Both the position numbers and the translations under genes were made by a program. 33,280 bases of DNA from Gynuella sp. (GTDB lineage: Bacteria > Pseudomonadota > Gammaproteobacteria > Pseudomonadales > Natronospirillaceae): positions 1 to 33,280 of the forward strand of contig JANQHX010000050.1 in assembly GCA_028282465.1 (NCBI GenBank), written 5' to 3'. Shown here piece by piece: positions 1 to 10,798 of this stretch (positions are counted from its first letter, which is position 1; each line of letters begins with the position of its first letter). The notes below the pieces were generated by a model. The model was not told the origin of the DNA. It saw only the letters and a program-made list of their open reading frames with translations, and did not search any database.

Positions 1-144
1 GACTCCAACTATTTCACTTGCTGGAGACAAACTCATCACCACTAGGTCTCGGCGACCTTCGGTTTTAATACCAGCACAGGTTACACCCAATTTAATTCCA
101 TCTACCGGGTGCATTGTAGGGAAATGAGATGAACCCACTGCCAT
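1..144 (-). CDS. argJ: ArgJ, N-terminal 48 codons (cut by window edge)
   Basis: The first 48 codons translate to a protein starting MAVGSSHFPTMHPVDGIKLG and continuing with GVTCAGIKTEGRRDL. This is the typical N-terminus of bifunctional glutamate N-acetyltransferase/ornithine acetyltransferase, the cyclic arginine-pathway enzyme that moves acetyl from N-acetylornithine to glutamate. The ATG lies at 142-144 with a GGAG about 8 nt upstream. The gene follows secA on the same strand, as in Pseudomonas, and that order supports the call. The catalytic self-cleavage Thr lies outside the window. An intrinsic terminator sits between secA and this start, so transcription must come by readthrough or from a promoter inside secA. 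Confidence 0.85.
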   Translation of the reverse strand, partial: MAVGSSHFPTMHPVDGIKLGVTCAGIKTEGRRDLVVMSLSPASEIVGV

Positions 145-153
145 TTTCTTTCT

Positions 154-190
154 CCAAAACTAAAAAGTGCTCCAGCTGGAGCACTAAATT
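154..190 (-). terminator. Intrinsic terminator after secA, inside the argJ leader
   Basis: A perfect 20-bp palindrome, AGTGCTCCAGCTGGAGCACT, lies at 166-185. As minus-strand RNA it folds into an 8-bp stem with an AGCT loop, preceded by an A/T-rich stretch and followed at once by TTTTT. It begins about 20 nt after the secA stop and ends about 22 nt before the argJ start. The same sequence is a perfect DNA dyad, so an operator role cannot be excluded. Confidence 0.8.
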
Positions 191-205
191 AAAACTTTAT
201 ATTTT

Positions 206-2932
206 CTATCCTGCCTTACCATGACAGTGTTTATATTTCTTTCCAGAACCGCATGGGCACGGCTCATTTCTACCTATTTTTACGCCTTGCCTAACCATTG
301 GCTGTGGCGGTTTAGCAGCACTCTTCGAGTCCTCTTTTTTTCCTTGATCAGGAATAGCAGATGCTTGAGCATGTTGAAATTGCATGCGTTCTTCAGCAGC
401 TCTACGCTTCCTTTCCAATTCTTCAGCTTCTTCTTTACTCAGCAGCTGTAAGCGCGAAACAATTTTTACAGTATCACGTTTAATACTTTCAAGGGTTTCT
501 TGGAAAAGCTCGAAACTTTCTCGCTTGTACTCTTGCTTAGGATTCTTCTGAGCATACCCTCTTAAGTGAATCCCTTGGCGTAAGTGATCCATAGACTGAA
601 GATGTTCTTTCCAACGCTGATCCAGAACTTGAAGCATAATTTGCTTCTCAAAATTTCTTAACCCTTCTTCAGTGGCAAGTTTTTCCTTTTCTTTGTACAG
701 AGCTATCATTTCTTCGATGACTTTGCCACGCACGCCCTCTTCATCTAAATGGTCATTCTCTTCCAGCCATTTTGATACTGGCAACTTAATTCCGTACTCA
801 GTTTCTATTGCGCCCTCTAAGCCTTCAATATCCCATTGTTCATGCAAGCTACCGCGTGGCATGTAGCCATCAATAATGTCATTGACAACATCTTGCCTGA
901 TATTTTCGATCACATCAGCAATGTCATCCGCAACCATTAATTCATCACGTTGCTGATAAATCACTTTACGTTGATCATTATTAACATCATCGTATTCAAG
1001 GAGGTTTTTACGGATATCAAAGTTACGACCTTCAACCTTCCTTTGAGCTTTCTCAATAGCGTTACTAACCATCTTATGCTCAATAGCCTCACCCTTTTCC
1101 ATGCCTAGGCGCTGCATGAAACCTTTGATGCTATCAGACATAAAAATACGCATTAAACTGTCTTCAATAGACAAATAGAATCGGCTGGAACCTGGGTCAC
1201 CCTGTCGACCTGCTCGACCACGCAGCTGATTATCAATACGTCGAGATTCGTGACGCTCAGTACCGATAATATGCAAACCACCTGCCTCTAGTACTGCTTC
1301 ATGCCTTTTTTGCCATTCTGATTTTATAGACTCAACTTCTGCATCGTCTGGATTTTCCAAGGCTGCAACTTCTGCTTCCCAGTTACCACCCAGTTTGATA
1401 TCTGTACCTCGTCCAGCCATATTAGTGGCAATAGTCACTGAACCTGCCTGACCTGCATTTTGAATAATGCTGGCTTCGTTAGCATGGTTTTTAGCATTCA
1501 GAACATTGTGCTTAACATTCTTTTTCTGAAGTGCCTCTGAAATTCTCTCGGATGCCTCCACAGATGCCGTACCCACCAAAACTGGCCTGCCAGCTTTAAC
1601 GCATTGGTTAATATCATCAATGATGGCTTCGTATTTATCTTCTTCGTTCATGTAGACTAAATCGTTATGATCCGCACGAGCAACTGGCACATTAGTTGGA
1701 ATAACCACCACATCTAAACCATAGATCGAGCGGAACTCGAATGCTTCGGTGTCTGCGGTACCTGTCATACCAGAAAGCTTTCCGTAAAGACGGAAGTAAT
1801 TTTGGAAAGTCGTTGAAGCTAATGTTTGGTTTTCCCTTTGAATTTGCAGACCCTCTTTAGCTTCAACAGCTTGGTGAATACCTTCACTCCAGCGTCGACC
1901 CGGCATTTTTCGACCTGTATGCTCGTCAACAATAACCACTTCTCCACCTTCAACAATGTAATCGACATTCCGATGAAAGATGTGATAAGCCTTAACGCCT
2001 GAGTGAACATGATGAAGCAAAGAGAGATTGGTAGCAGAATAAAGACTGTCGCCTTCTTCTAACAATCCATTCTGAACCATGAGGTCTTCCACTTTTTCAT
2101 GGCCTTGTTCGGTTAATTCAATAGATCGTTGCTTCTCATCTAATATGAAATCACCTGGCTGTTCTGGCTCACCTTCGTCAGCAGGAATTTGTCTAGTTAG
2201 ATTAGGAATGAGCTTATTAATTTTTTGATAAAGCTCTGAGCTGTCTTCTGCTGGGCCAGAAATGATTAAAGGTGTACGGGCTTCATCAATTAATATCGAG
2301 TCAACTTCATCAACGATTGCAAAGCTATGGCCTCGCTGATTCTTGTCTTCGGGTCGAAATGCCATGTTGTCTCGAAGATAATCAAAGCCAAACTCATTAT
2401 TCGTTCCGTAAGTAATATCTGACTGATAGGCCGCTTTCTTTTCTTCTGGATCCTGTTGGGAAACAACAACGCCAACACTCAGCCCGAGAAAGTTATACAA
2501 AGGAGCCATCCAATTTGCATCCCGACGCGCCAAGTAGTCGTTGACGGTTACAATATGCACCCCTTCACCCGTTAGAGCATTTAAATAGGCAGGTAAAGTA
2601 GCCACCAGGGTTTTACCTTCACCTGTTCTCATTTCAGAAATGTTGCCACCGTTCAATACCATGCCACCAATCATCTGAACGTCAAAGTGACGCATACCCA
2701 TCACTCTTTTTGACGCTTCTCTAACCACAGCAAATGCTTCCGGCAGTATCGAATTCAATGACTCTTTGGTCAGTCTATTTTTAAATTCTTGTGTCTTTGC
2801 TTGAAGTGCCTGATCTTCCAGCTTCTCTAAATCTGGTTCCAGTGCGTTAATTTTTTGAACGATTTTAGCGAGTCTTTTGACTTCTCTATCGTTTTTGCTG
2901 CCTACTATTTTTGTAAATATATTGGTAAACAT
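206..2932 (-). CDS. secA: Preprotein translocase ATPase SecA
   Basis: This is the 908-residue motor of the Sec pathway, which drives unfolded preproteins through SecYEG using ATP. Visible landmarks are the Walker A GEGKT at residues 104-108, the DEAD-like [14 protein letters not shown] region near 210, a preprotein-crosslinking domain, and the second helicase lobe with [10 protein letters not shown]. The C-terminus carries a zinc/SecB-binding motif with C892, C894, C903 and H904. Length matches the family (about 900). The start at 2932 has a GGAAAG about 7 nt upstream. No SecM-like arrest gene precedes it; an M23 peptidase gene lies there instead. The 116-bp gap upstream holds a weak promoter candidate. 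Confidence 0.98.
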   Translation of the reverse strand: MFTNIFTKIVGSKNDREVKRLAKIVQKINALEPDLEKLEDQALQAKTQEFKNRLTKESLNSILPEAFAVVREASKRVMGMRHFDVQMIGGMVLNGGNISEMRTGEGKTLVATLPAYLNALTGEGVHIVTVNDYLARRDANWMAPLYNFLGLSVGVVVSQQDPEEKKAAYQSDITYGTNNEFGFDYLRDNMAFRPEDKNQRGHSFAIVDEVDSILIDEARTPLIISGPAEDSSELYQKINKLIPNLTRQIPADEGEPEQPGDFILDEKQRSIELTEQGHEKVEDLMVQNGLLEEGDSLYSATNLSLLHHVHSGVKAYHIFHRNVDYIVEGGEVVIVDEHTGRKMPGRRWSEGIHQAVEAKEGLQIQRENQTLASTTFQNYFRLYGKLSGMTGTADTEAFEFRSIYGLDVVVIPTNVPVARADHNDLVYMNEEDKYEAIIDDINQCVKAGRPVLVGTASVEASERISEALQKKNVKHNVLNAKNHANEASIIQNAGQAGSVTIATNMAGRGTDIKLGGNWEAEVAALENPDDAEVESIKSEWQKRHEAVLEAGGLHIIGTERHESRRIDNQLRGRAGRQGDPGSSRFYLSIEDSLMRIFMSDSIKGFMQRLGMEKGEAIEHKMVSNAIEKAQRKVEGRNFDIRKNLLEYDDVNNDQRKVIYQQRDELMVADDIADVIENIRQDVVNDIIDGYMPRGSLHEQWDIEGLEGAIETEYGIKLPVSKWLEENDHLDEEGVRGKVIEEMIALYKEKEKLATEEGLRNFEKQIMLQVLDQRWKEHLQSMDHLRQGIHLRGYAQKNPKQEYKRESFELFQETLESIKRDTVKIVSRLQLLSKEEAEELERKRRAAEERMQFQHAQASAIPDQGKKEDSKSAAKPPQPMVRQGVKIGRNEPCPCGSGKKYKHCHGKAG

Positions 2933-2976
2933 GAAAAGGCTTTCCGGGAAAGTAATGCTTTGTAAGACCGGCGGTT

Positions 2977-3005
2977 AATATACCGAGTAAGGTTTGCTAT
3001 GTCTT
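2977..3005 (-). promoter_or_regulatory. Candidate secA promoter
   Basis: On the minus strand AAGACA (3000-3005) and TATATT (2977-2982) are separated by 17 bp, about 45 bp before the secA start. The -10 is good but the -35 matches TTGACA at only four of six positions. It is the best candidate in the gap between the M23 gene and secA. Confidence 0.35.
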
Positions 3006-3048
3006 TGGAAAATGGGGACTTTTTATAAAAACCCAATAGGGAATTGAC

Positions 3049-3975
3049 TTATTTCGCTGAGGCGCGATGGATATATTTAGCAGGGTCTAGGGATTTACCG
3101 TCTTTACGAACTTCGAAATGGACGTGAGGTCCAGTAGATCGCCCTGTACTGCCCATTTTAGCCAGATGTTGGCCTTTTTTAACGATGTCTCCAACACTCA
3201 CGAGAATTTCTTTACAGTGAGCATAACGGGTTGTATATCCCTTACCATGATTAACCTCGACAAGATATCCGTATCCATAGCGCTTTCCAGCGTAGGTGAC
3301 AACACCAGCAGCAGTTGAAATGATTGGTGAGCCGTCTTTGCCAGCAAAATCGATCCCGTCATGCCACGCTATTTTCCCGCTGAATGGGTCTGTTCGATAT
3401 CCATACCTTGAAGACATCCAACCTCGCACAATAGGCCGCCCGGCTATGAAAGTGTCTGCTTGAATCTTTCTATCCCCGAGCAAGCTTTCTAGCACATCCA
3501 ATTGCTGCTCTCTACTATCAATTCTGAGGGCTAATTCGTCGAGTACGGCGGTAAATTTTGGGGGTTGATAATTAACTTCTGAACCCAGTAGATCTGGGCC
3601 ACCAACGGCAGGAGGTACACTGAAATCGAACTCGCCTTTGTCTAACTTAGCAACATCAACCAGCCTTTCACCAAGAGCATCAATACGAGTCAATCTCGCC
3701 TGTAACTCCGCAATGCGAATGGTTAACGCTTGTAACTGCTCGTCGGTGTAATCACGAACTTGCAATAATTCTTGTTGTTGGTCTGACAGAGTTTGTTTCC
3801 AAGCCTCTGCAGACTCCATGTCAAAGACGGTATTGTCTTCCGAGGCCGCTACTTGGTAACCCAAGTAACCTAGCCAAATTACTATTGCCATAACCGCAAA
3901 TACAGCTAGAAGCACTAAGCGACTAGCAATCATGCGGCTTTGCCCATGTTTACGGCTAACAATAATAATGTTCAT
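3049..3975 (-). CDS. Membrane-anchored M23 (LytM) family metallopeptidase
   Basis: The protein has 308 residues. A short basic N-terminus precedes one membrane segment (about residues 19-40). A charged, glutamine-rich region (about 55-165) is likely coiled coil. A C-terminal LytM domain follows (about 185-300). The zinc and catalytic residues of active M23 enzymes are present: H205 and D209 in HDGID, H253 in YAH, and H284/H286 in HVH. This predicts an active peptidoglycan endopeptidase facing the periplasm, unlike EnvC/NlpD-type activators that have lost these residues. The gene starts 17 bp after the lpxC stop, so it is probably co-transcribed with lpxC. Genes of this type sit between lpxC and secA in Pseudomonas relatives. 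The substrate is not shown by the sequence. Confidence 0.9.
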   Translation of the reverse strand: MNIIIVSRKHGQSRMIASRLVLLAVFAVMAIVIWLGYLGYQVAASEDNTVFDMESAEAWKQTLSDQQQELLQVRDYTDEQLQALTIRIAELQARLTRIDALGERLVDVAKLDKGEFDFSVPPAVGGPDLLGSEVNYQPPKFTAVLDELALRIDSREQQLDVLESLLGDRKIQADTFIAGRPIVRGWMSSRYGYRTDPFSGKIAWHDGIDFAGKDGSPIISTAAGVVTYAGKRYGYGYLVEVNHGKGYTTRYAHCKEILVSVGDIVKKGQHLAKMGSTGRSTGPHVHFEVRKDGKSLDPAKYIHRASAK

Positions 3976-3992
3976 ACTTGCAATCTAACTCG

Positions 3993-4907
3993 TTAAAACT
4001 CGGTCGCCACGGCTGGAATGTAAGCGATAGGTGCCTGCTCTTCTTCCTCGAAGGTAGCAAACTCCCAACAGTCTTGATTTTTTAACAATTCTCTCAGTAA
4101 GAGATTGTTCAAACCATGACCCGACTTATAACCAGTATAGTGACCAATCAGACTATGTCCCAATAGATATAGATCACCAACTGCATCAAGTATTTTATGC
4201 TTCACAAATTCATCATCATATCTGAGGCCATCTTCGTTCAGAATACGATAATCATCCACTGCAATTGCATTTTTAACACTCGCGCCAAGAGCCAGGTTAT
4301 TTGCCCTTAGGTACTCAAAATCTCTCATAAACCCAAAGGTGCGGGCCCTACTAATTTCTTTGACAAAAGCAGTAGTTGAAAAATCTAGGGAGTGTGTTTG
4401 AGAGCGGTCTTTGAACACTGGATGATCAAAATCAATGGTAAAACTCACTTTAAAACCATTATAAGGCTCAAAACGAGCGTACTTATCACCATCTTTGACT
4501 TCTACGGTATCCAGTATTTTGATGAATTTTTTAGCTTTCGCCTGCTGTTCTATTCCAGCAGACTGAATAAGGAAAACGAAAGGGCCGGCGCTTCCATCCA
4601 TAATAGGCACTTCAGAAGCGCTAACTTCTACATATGCGTTATCAATACCAAGGCCTGCAAGAGCAGATAAAAGGTGCTCTACAGTGTCTACAGTAGCTCC
4701 ACCATGCATCAGAGTCGTAGACAGAGTTGTGTCTGCAACATCTAGAGCCTTGGCTGGTATTTCTACCTGCGGCTCTAGATCAGTCCTAATAAAACGTATA
4801 CCTGTATCTACGGGAGCAGGTTTGAGAGTCAGGTATACTTTTTCACCGGAGTGCAGGCCAACACCTGTGGCTCTAATGACGTTCTTGAGCGTCCTTTGTT
4901 TAATCAT
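3993..4907 (-). CDS. lpxC: UDP-3-O-acyl-N-acetylglucosamine deacetylase LpxC
   Basis: LpxC catalyses the committed deacetylation step of lipid A synthesis in the cytoplasm. The 304-residue length matches the family. Zinc ligands are H78 (in EHLLSALAG), H237 and D241 (in HKILDAVGD). The catalytic histidine is H264 (in SGHGLNN). Numbering is almost the same as in E. coli LpxC. The start MIKQRTLKN is the classical one. It lies 89 bp after ftsZ, the standard end of the dcw cluster. In enterobacteria LpxC is degraded by FtsH through its C-terminal tail; the tail here ([10 protein letters not shown]) ends in hydrophobic residues, but whether it is a degron is inference. Confidence 0.98.
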   Translation of the reverse strand: MIKQRTLKNVIRATGVGLHSGEKVYLTLKPAPVDTGIRFIRTDLEPQVEIPAKALDVADTTLSTTLMHGGATVDTVEHLLSALAGLGIDNAYVEVSASEVPIMDGSAGPFVFLIQSAGIEQQAKAKKFIKILDTVEVKDGDKYARFEPYNGFKVSFTIDFDHPVFKDRSQTHSLDFSTTAFVKEISRARTFGFMRDFEYLRANNLALGASVKNAIAVDDYRILNEDGLRYDDEFVKHKILDAVGDLYLLGHSLIGHYTGYKSGHGLNNLLLRELLKNQDCWEFATFEEEEQAPIAYIPAVATEF

Positions 4908-4996
4908 GGGTTTGACTAATCGCTAATCAGAAATGCATAAAGTCTCTATGCTACCAAAATTAGTAACACGTTAGAAAGCCCTGCGTAATACCAAGG

Positions 4997-6199
4997 TTAA
5001 TCCGCTTGTTTACGTAAAAAAGCAGGAATATCCAAATAATCCAAATCTTTAGCGGTATTTGACGCTGCAGTCTTTGCAATTCCGTTACCTGCGCCAACCT
5101 TCCGAACCTGTGGCTGTCGCTCCGGAGTTTCGGATTGCATTTCATTACTCAATTTCGCTTTAGCAGGCTTGGTATTATCCACCGCCACTTTCGGCTTCAT
5201 TGCAGGACGGTTCAAACCCGTAGCCACTACAGTTACTCTGATCTCGTTAGACATATCAGGGTCTACCGCAGTACCTACGACAACATGCGCATCTTCGGAA
5301 GCATATTTGTGAACTGTTCTACCAATTTCATCAAACTCATTTAATGCTAGGTCAAGACCAGCAGTAACACTGACCAAAATTCCTCGGGCACCTGAAAGAT
5401 CTACATCTTCCAACAGCGGGCTACTCACAGCGGCTTCAGCTGCCTTAGATGCACGATTTTCACCCTCTGCTTTACCAGAGCCCATCATTGCCATGCCCAT
5501 TTCAGACATCACAGTTCTGACGTCGGCAAAGTCAACATTAATCAGACCAGGACGAATGATCAGATCCGCCATACCTTGCACAGCATTCAATAGAACGTTA
5601 TTCGCCTCAGCAAATGCATCAAGCAAACTAACGCTATTCCCGAGCACTGCCAGTAACTTCTCATTTGGGATTGTAATTAAGGAATCAACATGGTGAGCCA
5701 GTTCTTCCAAACCTAAATCAGCCACTTTTTGCCTGCGCATACCTTCGAAGCTAAATGGCTTTGTGACAACAGCGACCGTTAATATGCCCATTTCTTTGGC
5801 CACTTCGGCTACAATTGGCGCTGCCCCAGTACCAGTTCCACCACCCATTCCAGCGGTGATAAATACCATATCGGCACCTTTAAGTGACTCCGCAATTCTA
5901 TCTCTGTCTTCGATGGCTGCTTGACGGCCAATCTCAGGGTTCGCGCCTGCTCCCAGACCTCGTGTAATACCACCACCTAGCTGGATATTTGTGCTCGCAT
6001 CTAACTTAGCCAGCGCCTGCGCGTCGGTATTTGCACAAACAAAATCAATGCCTTCAATTTGGCTTTGAACCATATGCTGGACAGCATTACCACCACCACC
6101 ACCTACGCCAACTACTTTTATAACAGCTGACTGGGTGGCCTCCTCCACTAATGTGAAGACATCTTTTTGCCTATCATCATAATCGTCATAAATACTCAT
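4997..6199 (-). CDS. ftsZ: Cell division GTPase FtsZ
   Basis: FtsZ is the tubulin-like GTPase that forms the cytokinetic ring. The protein has 400 residues. The nucleotide-binding loop GGGGGNAV is near residues 33-40, the tubulin signature GGGTGTG is at 119-125, and a T7-loop region [11 protein letters not shown] follows. A variable linker leads to the conserved C-terminal peptide [14 protein letters not shown], which binds FtsA and ZipA. The ATG at 6199 is preceded by an AGGAG-type ribosome binding site. A 67-bp gap separates it from ftsA, one of the few true gaps in this cluster. Confidence 0.98.
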   Translation of the reverse strand: MSIYDDYDDRQKDVFTLVEEATQSAVIKVVGVGGGGGNAVQHMVQSQIEGIDFVCANTDAQALAKLDASTNIQLGGGITRGLGAGANPEIGRQAAIEDRDRIAESLKGADMVFITAGMGGGTGTGAAPIVAEVAKEMGILTVAVVTKPFSFEGMRRQKVADLGLEELAHHVDSLITIPNEKLLAVLGNSVSLLDAFAEANNVLLNAVQGMADLIIRPGLINVDFADVRTVMSEMGMAMMGSGKAEGENRASKAAEAAVSSPLLEDVDLSGARGILVSVTAGLDLALNEFDEIGRTVHKYASEDAHVVVGTAVDPDMSNEIRVTVVATGLNRPAMKPKVAVDNTKPAKAKLSNEMQSETPERQPQVRKVGAGNGIAKTAASNTAKDLDYLDIPAFLRKQAD

Positions 6200-6266
6200 T
6201 TTTCCCTGCTCCTACTTTTCGTTTATGTTCCCACAGTCCTAACCTTTGGCCTGTGATGTACATTCT

Positions 6267-7505
6267 TTAAAAATGTTTTTGAAACCAGTGCTTAACTTTT
6301 GAAAGCGCGCTTTCTTTATCTAATTCTGTGGTGACACTCTGCTCTGCCCCTTCTTCAATTTGATGGGCAGCATGCAACAGCAGGCCAACACCGGTGGCGT
6401 ATATCGGATTCCGAACCATATCAATCAAACCACTGACTCCCTGAGGAGACGCCAAACGCACCGGCACATGGAATACTTCTTCAGCCAGCTCTACTGCGCC
6501 TTCCATTTTTGAAGTACCACCAGTCAATACAATTCCCGAGGGAATCATGTCTTCAAAACCACTTCGCCTTAACTCTGCTTGAACTAATGTGAACAATTCT
6601 TCATACCTCGGCTCTACGACTTCCGCCAATGCTTGCCGCGTCAAACTACGAGCTGGCCGATCACCAACACTGGGTACTTGAATGGTTTCATCCTCACCTG
6701 CTAATTGAGCTAAAGCACAGGCGTATTTAATTTTTATTTCTTCTGCATGCTGGGTAGGTGTAGCAAACGCCATCGCAATATCATTTGTCACCTGATCACC
6801 AGCAATTGGAATGACGGCTGTGTGTCGAATGGCGCCTTCACCAAAAATAGCGATATCCGTAGTGCCACCACCGATATCAACCAAACACACCCCTAATTCT
6901 TTTTCATCTTCAGTTAATACCGCGTAGCTAGAAGCAAGTTGCTCAAGAATTATTTGATCTACTTTTGGGCCACTTCTTTCAACGCACTTTTCAATATTTT
7001 GAATTGCGTTTAATGCGCCTGTTACCACATGCACTCTCGCCTCTAGCCTAACGCCACACATTCCTAGGGGCTCTTTTATGCCTTCTTGCGTATCAATGAT
7101 GTACTCCTGAGGCAGTACATGAATTACTTTTTGATCCGCAGGAGCAGGAACAGCCCGAGCTGCATCAATCACTCGATCGACATCTGCACTTGCTACTTCT
7201 TTATCTCTAATCGCAACAATGCCATGAGAGTTTTGACTTTGAATATGATTTCCAGCAATGCCCACATGCACAGAGTGAATATCACAACCTGACATTAACT
7301 CAGCTTCTTCAATGGCCCTTTGAATGGATTGCACTGTTGATTCAATATTAACAACAACCCCTTTCTTTAAACCTCTTGAAGGGTGTGAGCCAAGACCAAC
7401 AATATCAATAGTGCCATCTGCAGTAATACTTCCCACAATTGCCACAACCTTTGATGTGCCAATGTCTAATCCAACAATCATTCTTCCCTGAGCTGACGAA
7501 CTCAT
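6267..7505 (-). CDS. ftsA: Cell division protein FtsA
   Basis: FtsA is an actin-fold ATPase that tethers FtsZ to the inner membrane and recruits later divisome proteins. The protein has 412 residues. Phosphate-binding motifs GLDIGTSK (near residue 13) and VDIGGGTTDIA (near 210) are visible, with TGGTSKMEG near 335. The C-terminus KVKHWFQKHF fits the amphipathic membrane-targeting helix. The ATG overlaps the ftsQ stop as ATGA, and a GAGGAAGA ribosome binding site lies inside the end of ftsQ, indicating translational coupling. Confidence 0.98.
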   Translation of the reverse strand: MSSSAQGRMIVGLDIGTSKVVAIVGSITADGTIDIVGLGSHPSRGLKKGVVVNIESTVQSIQRAIEEAELMSGCDIHSVHVGIAGNHIQSQNSHGIVAIRDKEVASADVDRVIDAARAVPAPADQKVIHVLPQEYIIDTQEGIKEPLGMCGVRLEARVHVVTGALNAIQNIEKCVERSGPKVDQIILEQLASSYAVLTEDEKELGVCLVDIGGGTTDIAIFGEGAIRHTAVIPIAGDQVTNDIAMAFATPTQHAEEIKIKYACALAQLAGEDETIQVPSVGDRPARSLTRQALAEVVEPRYEELFTLVQAELRRSGFEDMIPSGIVLTGGTSKMEGAVELAEEVFHVPVRLASPQGVSGLIDMVRNPIYATGVGLLLHAAHQIEEGAEQSVTTELDKESALSKVKHWFQKHF

Positions 7506-8275
7506 GATAGGTCTTCCTCCTCAATTTTATTAAGACCCACTGCCACTCCGTTTGAATATCTCGCGTCTAAATAACTAATAAATGCCGGGCTTGAAGAATT
7601 AGCAGAGTTTAGAATAGCCATGGCTCTGTTAAATCGACTCTTTAATTCATCTCGGCCTAGATAAATCTGGATACCATTTTCTAGTTGCATTGACCAAGCT
7701 CCGCTAGCGGTTAGCTCTAAACTATTAAGACCATAACCACTCGCCATGAGTGCTGTATTAAAAATATTAAAATTCTCTAAAACGTCTTTGTGCTTGTTTT
7801 CAGGCCCACTTAATAAGGGTAACTGAAAACTCAATTTACCCGGCTCAAATAAATCGCCAGTTTGAGAAACCAATGTCGCCTCATTCCAGATAGCAACTGG
7901 TCTCTTCTCCACCGCTAACACCAATAACTTTCCTGGCCATTCATAGGACACTGAAGCACTGTTAATCCACGGCAAACTTTCAAGTTTTGTCTTTATTACA
8001 GATAGATCCATCAAGAGAATATTCTGACCAATAAAGCTATTTAATTCTTGGTAAAACTGTTCTTGATCTTGATAAACGAATACTTGGTCAGAGTGAACAC
8101 TATTAATTGGCATTGATATTCTCGCTACCAAGTGCTTCGCCGCCACTCCTAAAACCACAACAAGTACAATAGATACAACAAACTTTAAGAAAGGTAACGC
8201 CCAAGATAAATTTAGACTGGGCTTATCCTTTCGGCGAGTTGCGCCTTGATTTAAGTCAGGACTGAAGACAGTCAT
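7502..8275 (-). CDS. ftsQ: Cell division protein FtsQ
   Basis: FtsQ is a bitopic inner-membrane protein that links early and late divisome proteins through FtsB and FtsL. The protein has 257 residues. A basic cytoplasmic N-terminus of about 28 residues precedes one membrane segment (about 29-50). A POTRA domain follows, including the typical [20 protein letters not shown] stretch and [11 protein letters not shown] periplasmic beta domain completes it. The start overlaps the murC stop as ATGA. ddlB, commonly found directly upstream of ftsQ, is missing, so murC and ftsQ are directly coupled. Confidence 0.96.
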   Translation of the reverse strand: MTVFSPDLNQGATRRKDKPSLNLSWALPFLKFVVSIVLVVVLGVAAKHLVARISMPINSVHSDQVFVYQDQEQFYQELNSFIGQNILLMDLSVIKTKLESLPWINSASVSYEWPGKLLVLAVEKRPVAIWNEATLVSQTGDLFEPGKLSFQLPLLSGPENKHKDVLENFNIFNTALMASGYGLNSLELTASGAWSMQLENGIQIYLGRDELKSRFNRAMAILNSANSSSPAFISYLDARYSNGVAVGLNKIEEEDLS

Positions 8276-9738
8276 TTAGTATCACCAAACCCTAAATTAT
8301 TAGACGCAAGCTGTAGCGATAACGCACCTACGTTACCAGCTCCCTGAGTAAGCAATAGATCACCATCCTGCAATACATCTTTTAAAATTTCTTCTACTTG
8401 ATCCAATTCTTCAATAAATATTGGGTCAACTTTTCCCCGCTGTCTGATAGACCTACAAAGACTTCTTCCATCTGCACCTTGAATAACTTCTTCACCAGCT
8501 GAGTAAACATCTAACAACAGCAACACATCTACCTTTGATAGAACCTTGACGAAATCTTCATACAAATCTCTGGTTCTGGTATATCTATGGGGCTGAAATA
8601 AGGCAACCAGCCTTTTATTTTCAAAGCCTTCTCTTATGGCATTAATGGTGACATCGACTTCTCTTGGGTGATGCCCATAATCATCCACAAGCATTACCTG
8701 TCCATGGGGAATTTCGAAATCCCCATGTACTTGAAATCTTCTACCAACACCTTCAAATTGCGAAAGTCCTTTGACAATATCCTCGCTATTAATGCCTTCA
8801 TCGGTAGCGACCGCAATGGTCGCCAAGGCATTCAAAACATTGTGCTTACCGGGCATATTAAGTGTAATTTTTAATTCACCCAATCCATCCGGGCGAAACA
8901 CTTTGAAACAGGTTGCCATACCACTTTGAGAAATTATTTCAGCTCTATAATCAGCATCTTGACTAAATCCATATGTCACAACTTGCCGAGTTATTTGGGG
9001 AATAATTTCTCTTATATTTTCATCATCACTGCACACAACTGCCAACCCATAAAAAGGCAAGTTATGTAAGAAAGTCACAAAGGCTTCTTTTACTTTTTCA
9101 AAGTCGCCATCATAAGTTGACATATGATCGGCATCGATATTCGTGACAATAGCAGTCATTGGCAGCAGATGTAGAAATGAGGCGTCACTCTCATCCGCTT
9201 CCGCCACCAAATAGCGACTTGTACCTAATCGTGCGTTTGTTCCTGCACTGGTAAGTTTCCCGCCAATAACAAATGTTGGGTCAAGATCGCCTTCTGCTAA
9301 CACTGAAGCGACTAGACTGGTAGTAGTCGTTTTTCCATGAGTTCCAGCTACTGCAATTCCATGACGAAACCTCATCAATTCCGCAAGCATTTCTGCCCGT
9401 GGAACAACAGGAATTCGATTTTCTATCGCATATGCAATCTCTGGATTCGTTTTATCAATTGCACTCGAAACAACCACTACATCTGTTCCAACAACATTGT
9501 TTTCTGTATGGCCAATGTGAACAGTGGCACCCAGCATAGTGAGTCGAGTGGTAACCGCAGAATTACGAATATCTGAACCTGATACGGCATAACCCTGGTT
9601 TAATAACACTTCTGCTATGCCGCACATGCCGACGCCACCAATTCCGATGAAATGCACTTTTTTAATTCTGCGCATTTCAGGAAATTCAATAACTTTTCCT
9701 GCGACTTGGCGTTCAGCATCTCTATTTATTTTCATCAT
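8272..9738 (-). CDS. murC: UDP-N-acetylmuramate--L-alanine ligase MurC
   Basis: MurC adds L-alanine to UDP-MurNAc, the first amino acid of the stem peptide. With the ATG at 9738 the protein has 488 residues. The Rossmann-type [13 protein letters not shown] is at about 28-40 and the ATP-binding P-loop GTHGKTT at 132-138. An in-frame TTG at 9753 would add five residues and an adjacent ATG at 9735 would remove one. I prefer the ATG pair because AGGCAGAG precedes it at a workable distance. The start lies inside the last codons of murG (17-bp overlap). The length matches the family. Confidence 0.95.
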   Translation of the reverse strand: MMKINRDAERQVAGKVIEFPEMRRIKKVHFIGIGGVGMCGIAEVLLNQGYAVSGSDIRNSAVTTRLTMLGATVHIGHTENNVVGTDVVVVSSAIDKTNPEIAYAIENRIPVVPRAEMLAELMRFRHGIAVAGTHGKTTTTSLVASVLAEGDLDPTFVIGGKLTSAGTNARLGTSRYLVAEADESDASFLHLLPMTAIVTNIDADHMSTYDGDFEKVKEAFVTFLHNLPFYGLAVVCSDDENIREIIPQITRQVVTYGFSQDADYRAEIISQSGMATCFKVFRPDGLGELKITLNMPGKHNVLNALATIAVATDEGINSEDIVKGLSQFEGVGRRFQVHGDFEIPHGQVMLVDDYGHHPREVDVTINAIREGFENKRLVALFQPHRYTRTRDLYEDFVKVLSKVDVLLLLDVYSAGEEVIQGADGRSLCRSIRQRGKVDPIFIEELDQVEEILKDVLQDGDLLLTQGAGNVGALSLQLASNNLGFGDTK

Positions 9739-10798
9739 TCTCTGCCTGGGCAAATTCTTTTAACATGCCAGCTATCTTATTTGCGCTGTCTATGACAGCA
9801 ATACTACTTGCAGCAATTGACATGCGTTCTAATTCGTTAGGTTCAGTAATCAATCTATTCAATTTATTAGTAAAATCAGATTGGCTTTCGGTATTTTGAT
9901 CAAAAACTAGTGCTGCACCTTCATTAACTAATATTTCTGCATTGAAAAACTGCTGTCTATCTTTGTGCCATGGATACGGAATCAATAAAGATGGCCGCGC
10001 AGCAACCGCAAGTTCGGAAACGGTAGATGCACCAGACCGACCAATCACCAAGTCTGCCCACTCATAAGCCGATTGCATGTCTGAAATAAACTCATCCAAA
10101 TGAACCTCACACTTTACATTCTGATACCAACTTTTTGTTTGCTCTAGTTTTCCTTTGCCGCACTGGTGCCAAAATTCAATTGAATTTGAATCCATGGTTT
10201 CAGCAGCTTTTGCGACTAGTTCGTTTACTGAAGCTGCTCCTGAACTTCCACCAACAACTAACACCTTGATCTTTTCTTCACATTTCACATGGGCTATTGG
10301 TTTTATCCTGACAGGATTTCCGGTTGTCTTAGATTTTGTTTTTATTTGAGCAAAAGTATTTTCAAAAGCCTGTAAAACTACCGTTGCAAATTTAGAAGCA
10401 AGGCGGTTGGTGAACCCTGCTACTGCATTTTGCTCATGTATAAACACAGGAATTCGCTTTATAAACGCCGCCACAGCACCTGGCCCACTTGCATAACCAC
10501 CAAAGCCTATTACAACATCAGGCCTAATTTTAGAAAGCGCCTTGTTTGCCTGATAGACAGCAGAAATTACGTTAAAAGGAGCTCTCAACTTCCTTAAAAA
10601 ACCGCCCCCCATTACTGCACCAACCTTCAAAAGGGTTAAAGGAAAATTGCTAGATTTAAGCAGCTCCTTTTCCATTCCGCGCTCAGCGCCAAGCCAATGA
10701 ACATTTAACCCAAGCTCAGCGCAACTTTCTGCAACGGCCAATGCAGGAAAAATATGCCCACCAGTTCCACCTGCCATGATCAACACCTTAGCAGTCAC
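9722..10798 (-). CDS. murG: Lipid II-forming GlcNAc transferase MurG
   Basis: MurG transfers GlcNAc from UDP-GlcNAc to lipid I at the inner face of the membrane, making lipid II. The protein has 358 residues, the usual length. The N-terminal glycine-rich loop [11 protein letters not shown] is at residues 9-19. The second glycine-rich motif [11 protein letters not shown] and the UDP-sugar binding region [12 protein letters not shown] are present. The start codon is GTG, overlapping the ftsW stop as GTGA. Confidence 0.97.
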   Translation of the reverse strand: MTAKVLIMAGGTGGHIFPALAVAESCAELGLNVHWLGAERGMEKELLKSSNFPLTLLKVGAVMGGGFLRKLRAPFNVISAVYQANKALSKIRPDVVIGFGGYASGPGAVAAFIKRIPVFIHEQNAVAGFTNRLASKFATVVLQAFENTFAQIKTKSKTTGNPVRIKPIAHVKCEEKIKVLVVGGSSGAASVNELVAKAAETMDSNSIEFWHQCGKGKLEQTKSWYQNVKCEVHLDEFISDMQSAYEWADLVIGRSGASTVSELAVAARPSLLIPYPWHKDRQQFFNAEILVNEGAALVFDQNTESQSDFTNKLNRLITEPNELERMSIAASSIAVIDSANKIAGMLKEFAQAENDENK

